A DNA stretch of 64,000 bases, taken from Stenocarpella maydis. Lineage: Eukaryota; Ascomycota; Sordariomycetes; Diaporthales; Diaporthaceae. This document shows positions 35,387 to 46,800 of the stretch, piece after piece. Both the position numbers and the translations under genes were made by a program. The stretch lies in assembly GCA_002270565.1 (NCBI GenBank), contig NQMI01000051.1, positions 1 through 64,000 on the forward strand. The letters run 5' to 3'. The first letter of the stretch is position 1, and each line of letters starts with the position of its first letter. The notes under the pieces were generated by a model. That model was given only the letters and a program-made list of their open reading frames with translations, made no database searches and was not told the origin of the DNA.

Positions 35387-36313
35387 GGCTTATGAGGATG
35401 TCCAGTTAGTGTTTAACCAATGACAGGTAGTGTAGGTCAGTTGCAGGGTTAGGGACTTGAAATTAATTACCTAGGTACATCGCTCACTGGAAGATATTAT
35501 CATGATCTGTATTCTAACACCGTATTCACTGATAAATCGCTGCTAATGCCTCGGCCATAGCAGATAAAAGATGCCAGGTGTGGGTGTCCCCAGCGGACAC
35601 CTCGATGCGAAAGAAGCGGGCGTAAGCATTTCCCGCGTTGCTGTCTCAGATTATATCATGCTTTGAAAGCTACTTGGGTGGGCGGCGTTCCAACGCATCG
35701 ATGGCTGATCTTGGCACCGCAACGGAGTGCAAATGGAACCCAGCCCTCCTCCCAGCCAAGTCAAGCAGTAAGAAAATGGAACACTGCACGGGCTAGTAGC
35801 CTCAACAGCTTGTGGTAGGCCCTGTTACATTCTGCAGGGTGTAAGCGGTGTGGGGAGATGCTATCCATCCTGTTCTGGAGATGTTTTGTGGATATATCCT
35901 CACCCGAATCCGTCGAGTAACTACGTGTCTATGCGTATCCATGTTCAGTTCAGAAACGAACTCCTCTTGGCCTGTCTTCCAGAATTTGTCCTCACCTTCC
36001 AACTCCCATGGCACCAGAGTCGTCTGTTCCGCAATCGTCAGTAGGCTCATACAAATCTAATCCATCATGCAAGCCAGGTTGCAGATAAGCGCCTCATCGT
36101 GCGTTGTAGATCTCACACAATTGGACAGGTTCCAGCTGCAGGCGCACGCAGTGTAACTCTGACATCTACAGTGCAGTATACCATCTACACCTCCACATCC
36201 CTTTATACTTTCCGCGCCCACCCACTTGTCTAAAGCGACTCACCACTACTCCCTACCTAGGTTCTCCATTTGCCATTTCTTCTTGCGTCTCCCCTTCCAC
36301 AGAACCCGGCGAC
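35387..36313. other. Intergenic / promoter of the permease gene
   Basis: No coding signal beyond overlapping short frames. 36180-36313 is CT- and CA-rich, a common leader composition before fungal start codons. Confidence 0.45.
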
Positions 36314-38101
36314 ATGTTCAAGCAAGAGACCAGAACCACCGAAGATGTCGCCACCGACACCGACCAGGACACATCCGGCATCGTCAAGGAGATTTACAGG
36401 GGCACTCCCGCCGATAGGGATGACATGGAAGTCCTCGGGGTGAAGCAGGTCCTCCGGCGTAACTACCGCCTGGTGCCCATGCTCGGGTTCTCCTCCATCG
36501 CCGTGATCAGCTGGGAGATCGCGCCGATTCTCCTCGGGTATGCCCTGATCGACGGCGGACCGGCTGCCGTCTTTTGGGGCCTGGTGATCGGAGCCATCGG
36601 GTTCTCGCTGGTCTATGCGAGCTTGGCAGAGGTTGCTAGCATGTTCCCGACTTCTGGTGGCCAGGCAAGTAATCCCATTGCCACCTTTTTTCTTTCTTTT
36701 TTTTTTCTTTTGCGGACCATTGAGCCATCTGACGCGAGATCTGCTCATCAGTATCACTGGGTGTCCGAATTGGCCCCGCCGAGTATACAGAGGGGCCTCA
36801 GTTACCTGGTCGGATGGTTGATCGTGATAGCGTGGCAGGTCTACCTCGCAGGCTCCTCTCTGGTGGTCGGGATCGTCATCCAGGGCCTCCTCGCTCTGAA
36901 CAACCCCGATTACTCGTTTGAGCGATGGCATTGCACCCTCCTGACCATAGCCGCTAGCAGCTTTGCCGTCATCATGAACACGGTGCTCGCCAGCCGGCTG
37001 CCCCTGATTCAATATCTGCTGTTTGCACTGCACTTCGGCGGCATATTCGCCATTGTGATCCCGCTTTGGGTGACCGCTGAGCATGGGAATGCCTCGGACG
37101 TGCTGCTTAAATTCAGTGACAATGGCAATTGGGAAGATACCGGCCTGTCATCAATGATAGGCTTGGTTCTTTTCGCGGGCCTCCTGAACGGGTATGACTG
37201 TATCGCACATATGTGTAGGTGGAAGCAAGCATCATATCGCCAAGGGCACAGTATCTCGCTGACGTTGTGCCGGAAACAGCTGAAGAGACCATAGACGCTT
37301 CTCGTATCATCCCGATAGCCATCACCTGGAGCGTTTCCTACAACGTCATTGCGCTCTTCATCATCGGCACGGCCCTCATCTTCTGCCTGGGCGATACGGA
37401 GAGCCTCCTGAGCTCCAGGACCGGCCAGCCGTTTATCCAGCTGTTTTACAACGCAACCCAGAGCTACGCCGGGACCAGCGCCATGGCCTCGATCCTGGTC
37501 GTGCTGGCCGAGTGCTGCGTGATCAACGAAATCGCCACGTCGTCGAGGCAGCTCTGGTGAGCAATGACCCTTCCAAAGCCATATCTAGGGGGCTCTTCGT
37601 GCCTACTAAACACACGTCAGGTCGTTTGCCCGCGACCGTGGCCTCCCCGGCTCCACCTGGCTCTCGCACGTCGCGCCGGGGTGGAATATCCCGCTACGAG
37701 CCGTCTGCCTCAGTGTATTCATCACCGCGCTCCTGTCATTGATCAACCTCGGCTCCTCGGTCGCCCTCAACGCCATAAACTCCCTAGGTGGTGTCTCGTT
37801 TCTATTCTCGTATGTGATCACCCTCGTCTGTCTGATCTGGCGGCGGCTCCGGGGAGCGCCCTTGCCCCCACGGCGATGGTCACTGGGCCGGTATGGTCTT
37901 GCGGTCAACGCGGCGGCGTTGGCGTTCCTCATCCCGGTGCTTTTCTTTTACTGCTGGCCCCTGGCCCAGCCGGTCACGGCACTGAACCTCAACTGGAGCT
38001 CCGTCGCGTTTAGCTGCGTCTTGCTGGCTGCCCTGGTCCACTACGTGATTAAGGCCAGGCACGAGTATGTCGGACCTGTCATGCGGGTGAAAAGATCTTA
38101 G
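36314..38101 (+). CDS. Amino acid/choline permease, APC superfamily, four exons
   Basis: Exons 36314-36664, 36752-37214, 37280-37556 and 37621-38101 give 523 residues. The first intron (36665-36751) has a GCAAGT donor (GC-AG type), is 87 bp and contains no stop in frame; removing it restores the family motif SGGQYHWVSELAP. The other introns are GT-AG, 65 and 64 bp. About 12 hydrophobic segments are visible, beginning GFSSIAVISWEIAPILLGYAL. The HMSEET motif spans intron 2 and INSLGGVSFLFSYVI lies near the C-terminus. These match the fungal amino acid/choline transporter group that imports amines or amino acids such as choline or GABA at the plasma membrane or vacuole. The substrate is not determinable from sequence. 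Confidence 0.88.
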
Positions 38102-38921
38102 ATATCGATTTGGGACCGCCTCAGATACGCACGAGAAACAGAAACCCTGGGGAAACAACAACATAAAGGGTGCGGTAATATCTAATATGCAAGGAGACGG
38201 CATTCAGGGAAAGAAGCAAGAGTACAAAGCTTGGGTAAGACAATGAAACATTCTAATAGGACACAGTTACACGATAAAGAGCTGAGACGCGCTATTAGGC
38301 GCTCCAGAAACTCGAATGCAACTCAGGCTCACTAGCATTTCCAACATAGTCGTGATGCAGAATACTACGCAAGGATGGTATGATGTGAGACATGGCATAT
38401 AAGGCCTTCGGCGCGACAAAAATCATGCTATTTAAATTGAGAGCTTTCCAATGCGGGCCCTATTAGCCATGTTTTATTCAGAGATAATGGCGATAACCAT
38501 CCCCATTCCCAGGAACACCCCATCAGGCTGCGCGACATATTTCGAGCCATGAGTAGAGACACAATCACAACTTGAAATGAGAGTGCAGGATGATGAGTGA
38601 CCAGGCATGAATTAAAAGCATTAATTTGGGTTAAACTACCCCAAACCAACTCTGCAGAAACCACCGTGTTTGCAAGGACCGATTATATTACACACCCGTG
38701 TCTCAATGAGGCCGTCATCCTGTCCAGTTCAGAGTCAAAACTTGCGCCACCAATAACCCATCTCTCAAAAGTTCTCTCGACGCTTTGAATCCACTACTGA
38801 TTAACGGAGTCACCCCCCCCCCCACCCACCCTAGAATAAATCAACGCTATCCCCACCACAAAATGAAATAGAATCAAAGAAAGAAATAACGCCAGTCGGC
38901 GCCCGCCGCCATGCCCAACAC
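38102..38921. other. Convergent 3' flanks, no gene
   Basis: Lies between two convergent genes. Holds a C-run at 38812-38823 and purine-rich stretches. No coding evidence. Confidence 0.5.
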
Positions 38922-39644
38922 CTACCCCTTCACAATATACAGGGAGACCACGGGCCTCCCGCCAGGCAGGCCGTTCCTCTTGGAATCCCAGCCGACCTCC
39001 TTGATGGTCTTCTTCATGTTGTCGCCCTGCTCGCCCGAGAACATGAGGCCCTTGTACCAGCGGCCGTTGCCGCCCTGGTGGCATTCAAACACCTTGTTGC
39101 TAGCCGGGTCCGGGTTGGTCGCCCCGAACCCCGCGAGCAGCTGGGCGACGGTGGTGTTGGCGGGGACGTGGCACGCGTGGAACGGGATGGTGACGTTGGG
39201 CGGGATCTGCCACGGCGCCTTGTCCCCCGTCATGAGCACGTGGATCTTGGTGTGCTCCGACGGGAAGAAGTAGTTATACCCGGGCTCGCACCCCACGCCG
39301 CCCGTCGAGTTGGTCATGTTGACCGCCGGGACGGACGGGTTGATGGTCGGTTTTGGGTACGCCGTCTGGCCCGTCTCGGCGAACTGGATGGGGTTGGCTG
39401 TGTGGGTGGAGACGTAGCCGCCCTGGCCTGGCATGAAGTATGGCCGGCCAAAGGTGCCATATAACTGCTGCTGGTGCTGGTAGAGCTCAGGGTAATAGCG
39501 GAGTGGCTGTGCCGGGTAAGAAGGCCCGAAGCCGGCGCCATAGCCATATCCATAGCCATAGCCATAGGGCTGTCGGTTGATGGGAGGTGGAGGGCCGTTG
39601 TCAGGACCATAGGCTGGGTTCTGGCCACCACTGAAGAAAGACAT
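38922..39644 (-). CDS. Conserved-looking hypothetical protein, 240 aa, Gly/Tyr/Pro-rich N-terminus
   Basis: Uninterrupted ORF from the ATG at 39644 (MSFFSGGQNPAYGP). Residues 15-95 are low complexity (PYGYGYGYGYGAGFGPSYP, then Gln/Tyr-rich). Residues 110-240 form a compact domain with KIHVLMTGDKAPWQIPP, HACHVPANTTVAQLLAGFG, VFECHQGGNGRWYKGLMFSG and VVSLYIVKG, possibly a small alpha/beta fold. No signal peptide or TM helix. A likely 51-bp intron (39737-39687, GTATGC...TTTCAG) lies just upstream. After its removal the frame stays open into the upstream ORF except for one TAG. No family recognised. Confidence 0.7.
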   Translation of the reverse strand: MSFFSGGQNPAYGPDNGPPPPINRQPYGYGYGYGYGAGFGPSYPAQPLRYYPELYQHQQQLYGTFGRPYFMPGQGGYVSTHTANPIQFAETGQTAYPKPTINPSVPAVNMTNSTGGVGCEPGYNYFFPSEHTKIHVLMTGDKAPWQIPPNVTIPFHACHVPANTTVAQLLAGFGATNPDPASNKVFECHQGGNGRWYKGLMFSGEQGDNMKKTIKEVGWDSKRNGLPGGRPVVSLYIVKG

Positions 39645-39746
39645 GATCTCGAATGTTGAGTGATTCTGTGCTTGATCTGTTAAGCACTGAAAAAGAGTGA
39701 AGAGTATTAGGATTGAGTAAAATTCAGGCAAGCATACCTCGAGGAT

Positions 39747-40480
39747 CTAGTGATGATATCTGGGAGGAAACGGAGGATCTTGACGGGCAGACCAAGGACC
39801 GTGATGCCCAACGATGGAGTACCCGGGGTTAAATGGTGCTCGAAATTGGTGGCGAGTGTATTCAACTGGAGGTTGGAATGATGAATAAAATGGACTCGGA
39901 TGCGATGGCACAAAAGATGGTTGAGAGGCAGTGTTGTGTCTCAACTGATGGCTTGGTTGATCGAAGGGGTGGTGGTGATGGAGGTTGCGTTCAAGTATAG
40001 ACGGAGGGACTGCAAGTTGAACTTCATTTAAGTGTGAGTGGTTGAGTGGGTACAGTCAGGTCGAAGACAGTCATGCAATATTGCAGCGAAGACTGAGGCG
40101 GGTGTCTGACTGTCTAGGCCTGCGAGTCACAGGCGACAAGATGATCAAGCCGAGTGCACTTAGGGGGACTCACCAGTGACAGGAGTCTGCCCGGGAATAT
40201 GGCTCTGGGCTTGGACGTTCCGTGGTCTCGGAGCGGGCTGGTCCAGATGAGGGAATTGGCCGACAAGAATTTCAGTCTGCCAGAGGCGTTGGTTCTCGCT
40301 ATCGTAGAAGGCCGCCGCGATGAAGAGAGCCCACGAGCCAGTCTCCGGGTCCTCGCCGTAGTGCTTTCCGATGATAAGCCTCACGGCCGGGGAAGGCAAG
40401 GGCCCGAAGTAATTGTATTCCATCGATGGGGCAGTTCTGCGGTCCGAGGGGGACGGCATGTGGCTACCACCTTGAGACAT
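39747..40480 (-). CDS. Hypothetical Pro/His-rich protein, two exons, possibly the N-terminal half of the next gene
   Basis: Exon 40480-40174 and exon 40009-39747 are joined by a 164-bp intron (GTGAGT donor, TTGCAG acceptor, phase 1), giving about 189 residues up to a TAG at 39749-39747. The first part contains MEYNYFGPLPSPAVRLIIGKHYG and a WALFIAAAFYDSENQRLWQTEIL block that looks folded. The second is Pro/His/Ser-rich and unstructured. The 5' end is uncertain: the frame is open for another 35 codons upstream of the chosen ATG, so an upstream exon may exist. Because the frame continues past the TAG into the 39644 gene after splicing, this could be one split gene. Confidence 0.45.
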
Positions 40481-41259
40481 GAACGTACCTCGTAGGGGCC
40501 AAAGTGTATCCGGCTTGTCTGACGAGGAGGGGACGTTCTGATGTCTCTTGCCAGTGACTGGCTGCTCATGCGTCCCGGCTGTATTGGCTCATCAGGGGAA
40601 TCGAGGGTCCAGCAGTCTCGAGTTGAGTCGAGAACCAGGAGCCGGAAGTTGTGTCAGAGAGGATTGATATTCCCAGTCCAGAGAGTCAATGGATATGGAA
40701 GTTGTTGATCAGCAGATTAAATGTATTCGGTTGCTGCGAGAAGGTAGTGGAAGAGGGGTGAGAGTGCCAGACAAGGTCGGAAGAGAGTTGAAATAGAAGA
40801 CTGTTAGGCGAGAGTGTGGTTCCGTGAAAGAATCGGAATCAGTCCTGTTATGGGGTCGAAGACTCGAGAGAGGTTGCAAGTCAGTGTCGACAGAAAGTCA
40901 CAAGGCGCCTTCGCCCAAGATGCATGAGACTAGGACGATCTGGGCAGCCAGAGCCACATAGAATCTGTCCTGCGTCTCATGCTTCCTCCCAGTCGCCAGA
41001 CAATCTTGCCACCAGTGTATCTCATGGCCTGCTGCCGTTTTACCAAGTCGTCTTTCACTCGATCAAAGTCCCATGACCAACTGTCTCTGTTAGCTTGGCT
41101 CTCCTGGGGATGTCGAGGGCCTCGAAAACTGGGAGCGTCTCAGTCCCCCAAGATGCTGGGTCTTTGCTCCGTGGAACCAGATAGAGTCTTGCCGCCAGGT
41201 CCCACTCTTATCATAAAATAGACCTTGGGGCTGCTGGCTCAATTGTTAGCCCTAGTATC
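40481..41259. other. Intergenic, no supported gene
   Basis: Upstream flank of the preceding gene. 40979-41221 has an open plus frame without recognisable features. Composition becomes AT-rich from about 41230. Confidence 0.4.
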
Positions 41260-41640
41260 TACATTCTATTGCTAGCCTGAAGCAATTGTTAACTTGCTAA
41301 TCGTTAACTTGCCAATCATCAACTTACTAATTATTAACTTGCACACCTAGCGGCATAGGGATCAGTAGAGCGGGACGTGTATCTCATATGCTTTGCGTGC
41401 GAGATATGCTGGCCTACTCTGCTTGCGGTGTAGCGTTCTGCTTGCGGAGGGATCCGTGTATGCTAAATGTGTGTAGTTGGCATGTGAGAACTTTTTCTTT
41501 AATGAGGTGCTTTATTAGCGAGGGCTTCATTAGTAAGGGCTTTGTTAGCAAGGGCTTTGTTGGTAAGGGCTTCCTTAATGAGGGTGGGCTTCCCTAATGA
41601 GCAAGGGCTTCCTTAATAAGGGCTTCCTTGATGAGAGCTG
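41260..41640 (+). repeat. Short tandem repeats at the edge of the large TE block
   Basis: 41280-41342 repeats 'TTAACTTGC(T/C)AATC' units. 41505-41640 repeats a roughly 15-18 bp unit around AGGGCTT(C/T)(C/G)TTA. Both are degenerate. The short plus-strand frame over the second array is repetitive because of it. Confidence 0.65.
41365..41420 (+). mobile_element. Gypsy-integrase-like zinc-binding fragment, left copy
   Basis: The stretch reads ERDVYLICFACEICWP in one frame and is similar at nucleotide level to the reverse complement of about 50340-50400. It resembles the CxxC part of the HHCC domain of Ty3/gypsy integrases. It is a tiny fragment and no other integrase part is visible. Confidence 0.35.
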
Positions 41641-42230
41641 GCTTCTTTGATGCTGGCTTTACTATAGTTGGGACTGCTTGCTCTGATGTACTGGGATGAC
41701 CTTTGCTTGGGATGATGTAGTAATGATGCAATATCTTGTGATAGCCTAGCACAGCTTCTAGTATAACTATATTATATATAGAATTAGATACTATAAGGTA
41801 GTATGATTTATATGCTATATAAGGTGTTGCTTGCCCCTATTTTGTAATGATTATTATACTATATATATGCCTTTATGGTACTAATATTTGATTATAATTT
41901 ACTAGCAAGGATTTACTATTATGGTTAAAGGTATAATACCTTACTAGCTCTCTAATAAGGGCATAAGTTCAGATATAATGCCTATCATTCCTTTTTTTTT
42001 TTACTATTTTCTTTTCTAGTAAGGAAGTCTAACCTTTTAGCTAATTTAGGCTAACTAACCTTATTAGCTACTCTAAATAATAGTAGCAGCTGGCTGCTAG
42101 CTATTGCTAATGTTATAGTGGTTAGGAAAAGTCTTTAAATTTAAGCATTTTGAGCTCTGTAGTACTTAGGGGTAATTACGGCGGCTGTCGGTGGTGTGGG
42201 TGTGGTGGTATTGAGTGTTGCCCTTGCTGC
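41641..42230. other. AT-rich decayed DNA
   Basis: Low-complexity AT-rich sequence with microsatellite-like TTA/CTA runs. No coding or structural feature supported. Confidence 0.4.
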
Positions 42231-42231
42231 T

Positions 42232-42501
42232 GTTATTCTTGAGCTTGATTCTTCTCGCTAGGCAGTTATCTGATGTTTGCTATCCTGGTAGTGGCAGTTG
42301 TTATTGCTAATGAAGATACGTTAAAAGAGAGGAGGTTATTGTTATCTTTATGGCCCTTATAGCCCTTATTGCCCTTATCCTTAAGCTTATTCTTACCATT
42401 ATTCTTAAGCTTGATTATCTTCTTAATAGGTAGTTATTTAATATTTACTATTTTAGTAGCTATAACTGCTAATAAAGAGGAAGATAAGGTTATTATTATC
42501 T
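42232..42501 (+). repeat. Tandem duplication with unequal RIP load
   Basis: 42232-42347 and 42398-42501 are two copies of the same roughly 110-bp sequence. The second copy differs from the first largely by C-to-T and G-to-A changes (for example GGCAGTTATCTGATG against GGTAGTTATTTAATA). The spacer contains repeated 'cccttat' units. Confidence 0.7.
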
Positions 42502-42586
42502 ACGCTTGGTTTTATAGTTAATAGGGCTTTTGCCTAATTGGACCTAATAGATGAGATCCTTATACTCTTTTTGTTTGATTAAAATA

Positions 42587-43500
42587 ATAATTCTTAGGAT
42601 ATTAACTCTATTTCTATTGCACCTTATAACTAGCTTAAGTATACCATTTACCTGCAGGTAGTAGTCTTTAGTAAGCAGACTCTATTACCATGCAGACTTA
42701 TGAGTGTAGAGTTAATCTCCTAAGTTATATATACTTTTTGTCTTAATGGTTGGAGAATTAGTATTTCTGGAATAATAATTCTTAAAATATTAACTCTATC
42801 TCTGTTGCGCCTTATAACTAGCTTAAGTATATGTTAAACGGAACCGCTCAGCAGGGCGTTGGCACTTCCTGCAAGGAGTTACCCTAGACTTCTTGTAAGG
42901 AGTTACCCTAGACTTCTTGTAAGGAGTTACCCTAGACTTGCGAGTCAGGCGATTTTCGCTAAGTACGCCCAGTGCGTGCGCGACGCAAGATGAGTTTGGT
43001 GGCCGTGAGTCGATTATTTTGGCCTGCATTTGCACCTTAATTCAGACCTCTGCATTACCCTTATTTCTTACCCAAAAAGTATATAACTTGATGCATTAGA
43101 TAGCTTGATTTCTGAAGGTTGTATGTACTTAATTTGGGCATTGCCAGGGCTATGGTTGGCTGGTGGCTTGGAACCAAAGATAGTGTGTTGGAAGGGCGAA
43201 TTCTCCGGCATTTGCAAATTTGCACCAGAGCCTACCGCAGCGTGCCCAGGGGTGAGACGAGGTCGGAGGGTATATAAGGAGGGCTTACAGAAGCCCAACT
43301 TAATTCAATACAAAGTTGTCCAGACCACTGTCAATTGTCCGAATTCGCCTCAGGGCACCACACTGCGACCCTGCCGAAACACACGCTGAACTGAATGCTA
43401 TTTTATAGCACATATTCATCAGAGTATACCATTTACCCATAGGTGGTAGTCTTTGGCAAGCGGACTTTATTACCATACAGACTTATGAGTATAAAGTTGA
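42587..43500 (+). repeat. Tandem duplication carrying the empty site of an LTR insertion
   Basis: Copy 1 is about 42587-42715. Copy 2 is about 42770-42831 and continues at 43424-43500, interrupted by the solo LTR. Shared text includes CCTTATAACTAGCTTAAGTATA and CCATTTACC, then GCAGACTTATGAGT. Copy 1 reads straight through AAGTATACCATTT at 42625-42637, so it preserves the pre-insertion site. Confidence 0.8.
42832..43422 (+). repeat. Solo LTR, family 1, copy in plus orientation
   Basis: Starts TGTTAAACGGAACCGC and ends GCACATATTCATCAG. It is flanked by AGTATA directly before (42826-42831) and directly after (43423-43428), a 5-6 bp target-site duplication confirmed by the uninterrupted site in the neighbouring tandem copy. 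Three tandem 22-24 bp units (GTAAGGAGTTACCCTAGACT) lie at 42871-42940. The downstream half has a 'tatataagg' TATA-like box at 43270. It is about 591 bp and much less AT-rich than its surroundings. The plus-strand open frame at 43105-43389 lies inside the LTR and is probably not a gene. No internal sequence remains, so this is a recombination product. Confidence 0.88.
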
Positions 43501-43859
43501 TATTCTAGGCTATATTCCCCTTATTAATTAGTAGGTAGGTGTTTTGGTACTAAAAGAAAGAAATAGTTAGTAGGAAACATTTAGAAACTAAGCTAAATAC
43601 TTATTAAAAAGAATAGTAAGTAAGAATAATAGTGGTATATACTGGTTAGAGGAAAGTATGAATTATTATCTATTAACTAGATATTTGCTACTTTAAAACC
43701 CCTAATCTATAGAATTAGTTATAGAGGTTCTCCTCCCTCTACTGAGTACCCCCCTCCTATACCAGATTATTATTAAAGATGAGGGCTAGAGCAGCAGGCG
43801 GCTGGTATAGATAGGGATGGCTATTAAGGATCTCCCCAGCATTATAATGCTACAGATAG

Positions 43860-46800
43860 TTCTTTACATACTAGAGACTAGTGTTATTCTTAGCTACCTT
43901 AAGATCAGCTAGCAAGAATGGCTCCTTGAATATTAAGCCCTTAAGCGTCTTAACCCTTAAAATAGCAATATATGTCAGGCTAGCAGCAAACTGCTTGGCC
44001 GTGATATTAAGGATAGTGTGGTTTAGTATTGCCCCCTGAGACTTGTATATAGTGATGGCATATATAATGGTTATGGGAAACTGCGTTTGGGAGCAAGCAG
44101 CCTTACTCTTCTTAAAGTCTCGCTTTAATAGGAAGATAAATATAATATCCTGGGCTAACTTACTATAGAAGTAAGCCGGGCCGCTATACTTATCCATCTT
44201 GATTAGGATGATAAAGGGCTGTATGTGGCAGGGATCTTTAATATTAGCAGCCTATACAATGTTATAAATAATACCTATTACACCATTAATAAGGCTAGCA
44301 GCCATCCACAGGTTCTCTATCAGCATCATGCAAGCACTACAGCAGAGGGTAAGAGAGTTATACAGGTTTCTGGCATCCTTAGAATTAATAGCCTCTACAC
44401 CCAGACTAGTATTTATTACCTTATAGTTGATAACTAGAGCATTAAGACACTCCAAGTGGGTAGTATTAAACTTATAAACCTCAGCATTTATTCCATAGAT
44501 ATAGAGGGCATTGTTAAACTTCTTAACTTTATCCAGGGGCAAGCTACTCTAAATATAGCTCGCCAATATCCGCCAGTATAGCTGCATAGGGTTGTTCTCC
44601 CGCAGCCTGCCTAGAGCAGCACGAAATGCAGCCTGACTGTTACCCTGCTGCTAGACCACCTGTATTAGCTTAATAGTCCTGTTGAACTGCTTGTAGGCAG
44701 CACGGCCGGCCTTATTCCAAGCCTCTCTTAGCTGGGAGTTATTAGTAAAGAGCAGCTTTATAGCTATAGGGGGGAGCTAGTGGAAGTTGCCCATAAGAAT
44801 AACATTCCAGCTACTAAAAAATAGATCCGCATACTTAAAGATCTACTATATATATTAGTTGATAAAGTAAAGCATTTAGGAACTAATTATTAACTTCTTA
44901 TTGATTCTAAAGTACTTAATATACTGGTACTTATTCTAGATGTTAGTGGCCTCTATAATTATTAGCTAGGGAAGCTCCCTAGACCCGAATGTTATAATAG
45001 GGATCTTAAAGAGAGAGTAGATTATCTAGCCCTAGATAGCATTTACCATAATGCTAGTAGGAGCAGCCTTCTCTATTACCTAGTATGGAATATTATAGGT
45101 TGTAGAGATCTGCTAAACTATAGTAGAAATCATCTTAAGGGTATATGTCTTGCTAGTACTATTAGGACTGTTAACCTGAAGGAGGAGCTAATTAGTAGCC
45201 AAGCAAATGTGGTTGCTGCCAAATTGACCACTGCTGGTAGAGTGTTCCTAGTACCTAATAATAATATTATATAGCAGGCGCTACTTAAAGTTGAGGCTGT
45301 TTGCAGCTAATGGGGAAAGGTTCTTGTTATTATTTAAGCTGAGAGGGTGGTTAAGCATTATATTCTTCTAGAAATCAGCCCTCTCATTAAAGAGCTTACT
45401 ATAATAACTAATGTAAGGTATCTAGTTATATTAATAATCAATCTTATAGTTCTCTAGTAGCTTAATATTATCTATATCCATACTTATACCCGGAAGCTGG
45501 GCAGTGAGGAGCTGCTAGTCCTCCTTATTTATTTGCTTATGCTTAGCATTAGGGTCCTCCTAGAAGCCCTTATCCTTAGCATTAGGCAGAATATTACTAT
45601 AGTAGTTATCCTTGTGCTTGTGAATAGCTTGGTAGTACTTATATGTCTTAGTGAAGGTGTTGAACTAGATGCTATCTATATTCTTAAGCTCCTTAATTTT
45701 CTTATAAGGGTAGTATAGTGTTAGCTTGATGTGAGTAAAGTTCTTGAATTGATCTCCTTTGCGGTTAGGCTTGTAGTGAGGAAAGTAGTTGAGAATATAA
45801 GGCTTGGCTTAGCCTAAGAAGTAGGCCCAAGGGGACCTGGAGTGGTTGATGATAGTCAAGAAGTTAAAATACTTAAGATCTGCCCACTCTGCTGTTTAAT
45901 TACAGTACTTCTAATAAAGTAGCTTGAACTTATGAATGTTATTGGTATCTGGATCAATCATAGCCATGCTATGGCTAGAATCAGGGTGCTAGCAGTTAAT
46001 AGACTAGAATTTGTAATTACACTTAACTAATGGTAAACCCAGGAGGTAGTAAGCAACCTTTATACCCAGCCAGTCCCGCTTAGTAATTAGCTTATTTATT
46101 ATCTTGCTGATAAGGGATACTAGGGGCTTTGTATGGTTAACCTTGGGAATTAACTTATGAAGTATCTTGTTATACGGCTGAGTCTTGGTCTCAGCCTTGC
46201 TGTACTACTTGGTGATATAGTTAATTACAGCCCAAAGGGATGTATAGGGCGCAGCATTAGTATTTACCAGCCAGCTAAGGGTAATATCACAGATATAGTT
46301 ATTCATCTAGGGATTATTCTAAATACCATTAAATATATCCTATAGGTACGGCTTCTTATTATTAAGGGTAAGGGTTAGCTAAGCTATATTATGTAGTCAA
46401 TATTCATAGTAGAAGCAGCAGAGAGGTTTATTAGACTACTTGCTATCTGGAAGCTTATACTTCCATAAGTAGTATGCCTTGCTATAGTAGTAATGCTGTA
46501 TTTTATTAAGCACTTAAGATAGGAAGCTAAAGGATATATTATTACTAGGAATATGAACCAGGGGGTTATCCTTTTATGGAGCCATCTTATAGCCTGGCTT
46601 GGGGTTCCAGGCCTTAATATAAAGACCCTAGAACCTCATGAATGCTTCCTTCTCCTCCTCATTAAAGAAGCCCTTAGGGCCCACCTAGGGAATGTTATGA
46701 AGCTAGAAGAGACCATAGGTGTGAGTACTGCTACAGCCCTGCTATTTAAATTGGTACTACTATACTATAACTTTAAACTTAAGTACTAGGTACTCCTTAA

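Noticed and set aside
36665..36751. Treating the permease as unspliced here, since the frame is open
   Set aside because: Removing it restores the SGGQYHWVSELAP family motif, so a GC-AG intron is the better reading.
36257..37084. 275-codon minus-strand open frame
   Set aside because: Antisense to the permease exons and reading through its first intron. No homology-like motif.
43105..43389. Open frame within the LTR at 43 kb with a similar one at 25.3-25.6 kb
   Set aside because: It recurs only because the LTR is repeated. It covers LTR regulatory sequence and has no domain.
45533..46789. Plus-strand small open frames rich in Leu/Ile/Val
   Set aside because: Shadows on the opposite strand of the Helitron relic. 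AT-rich RIPed DNA gives hydrophobic text by chance.
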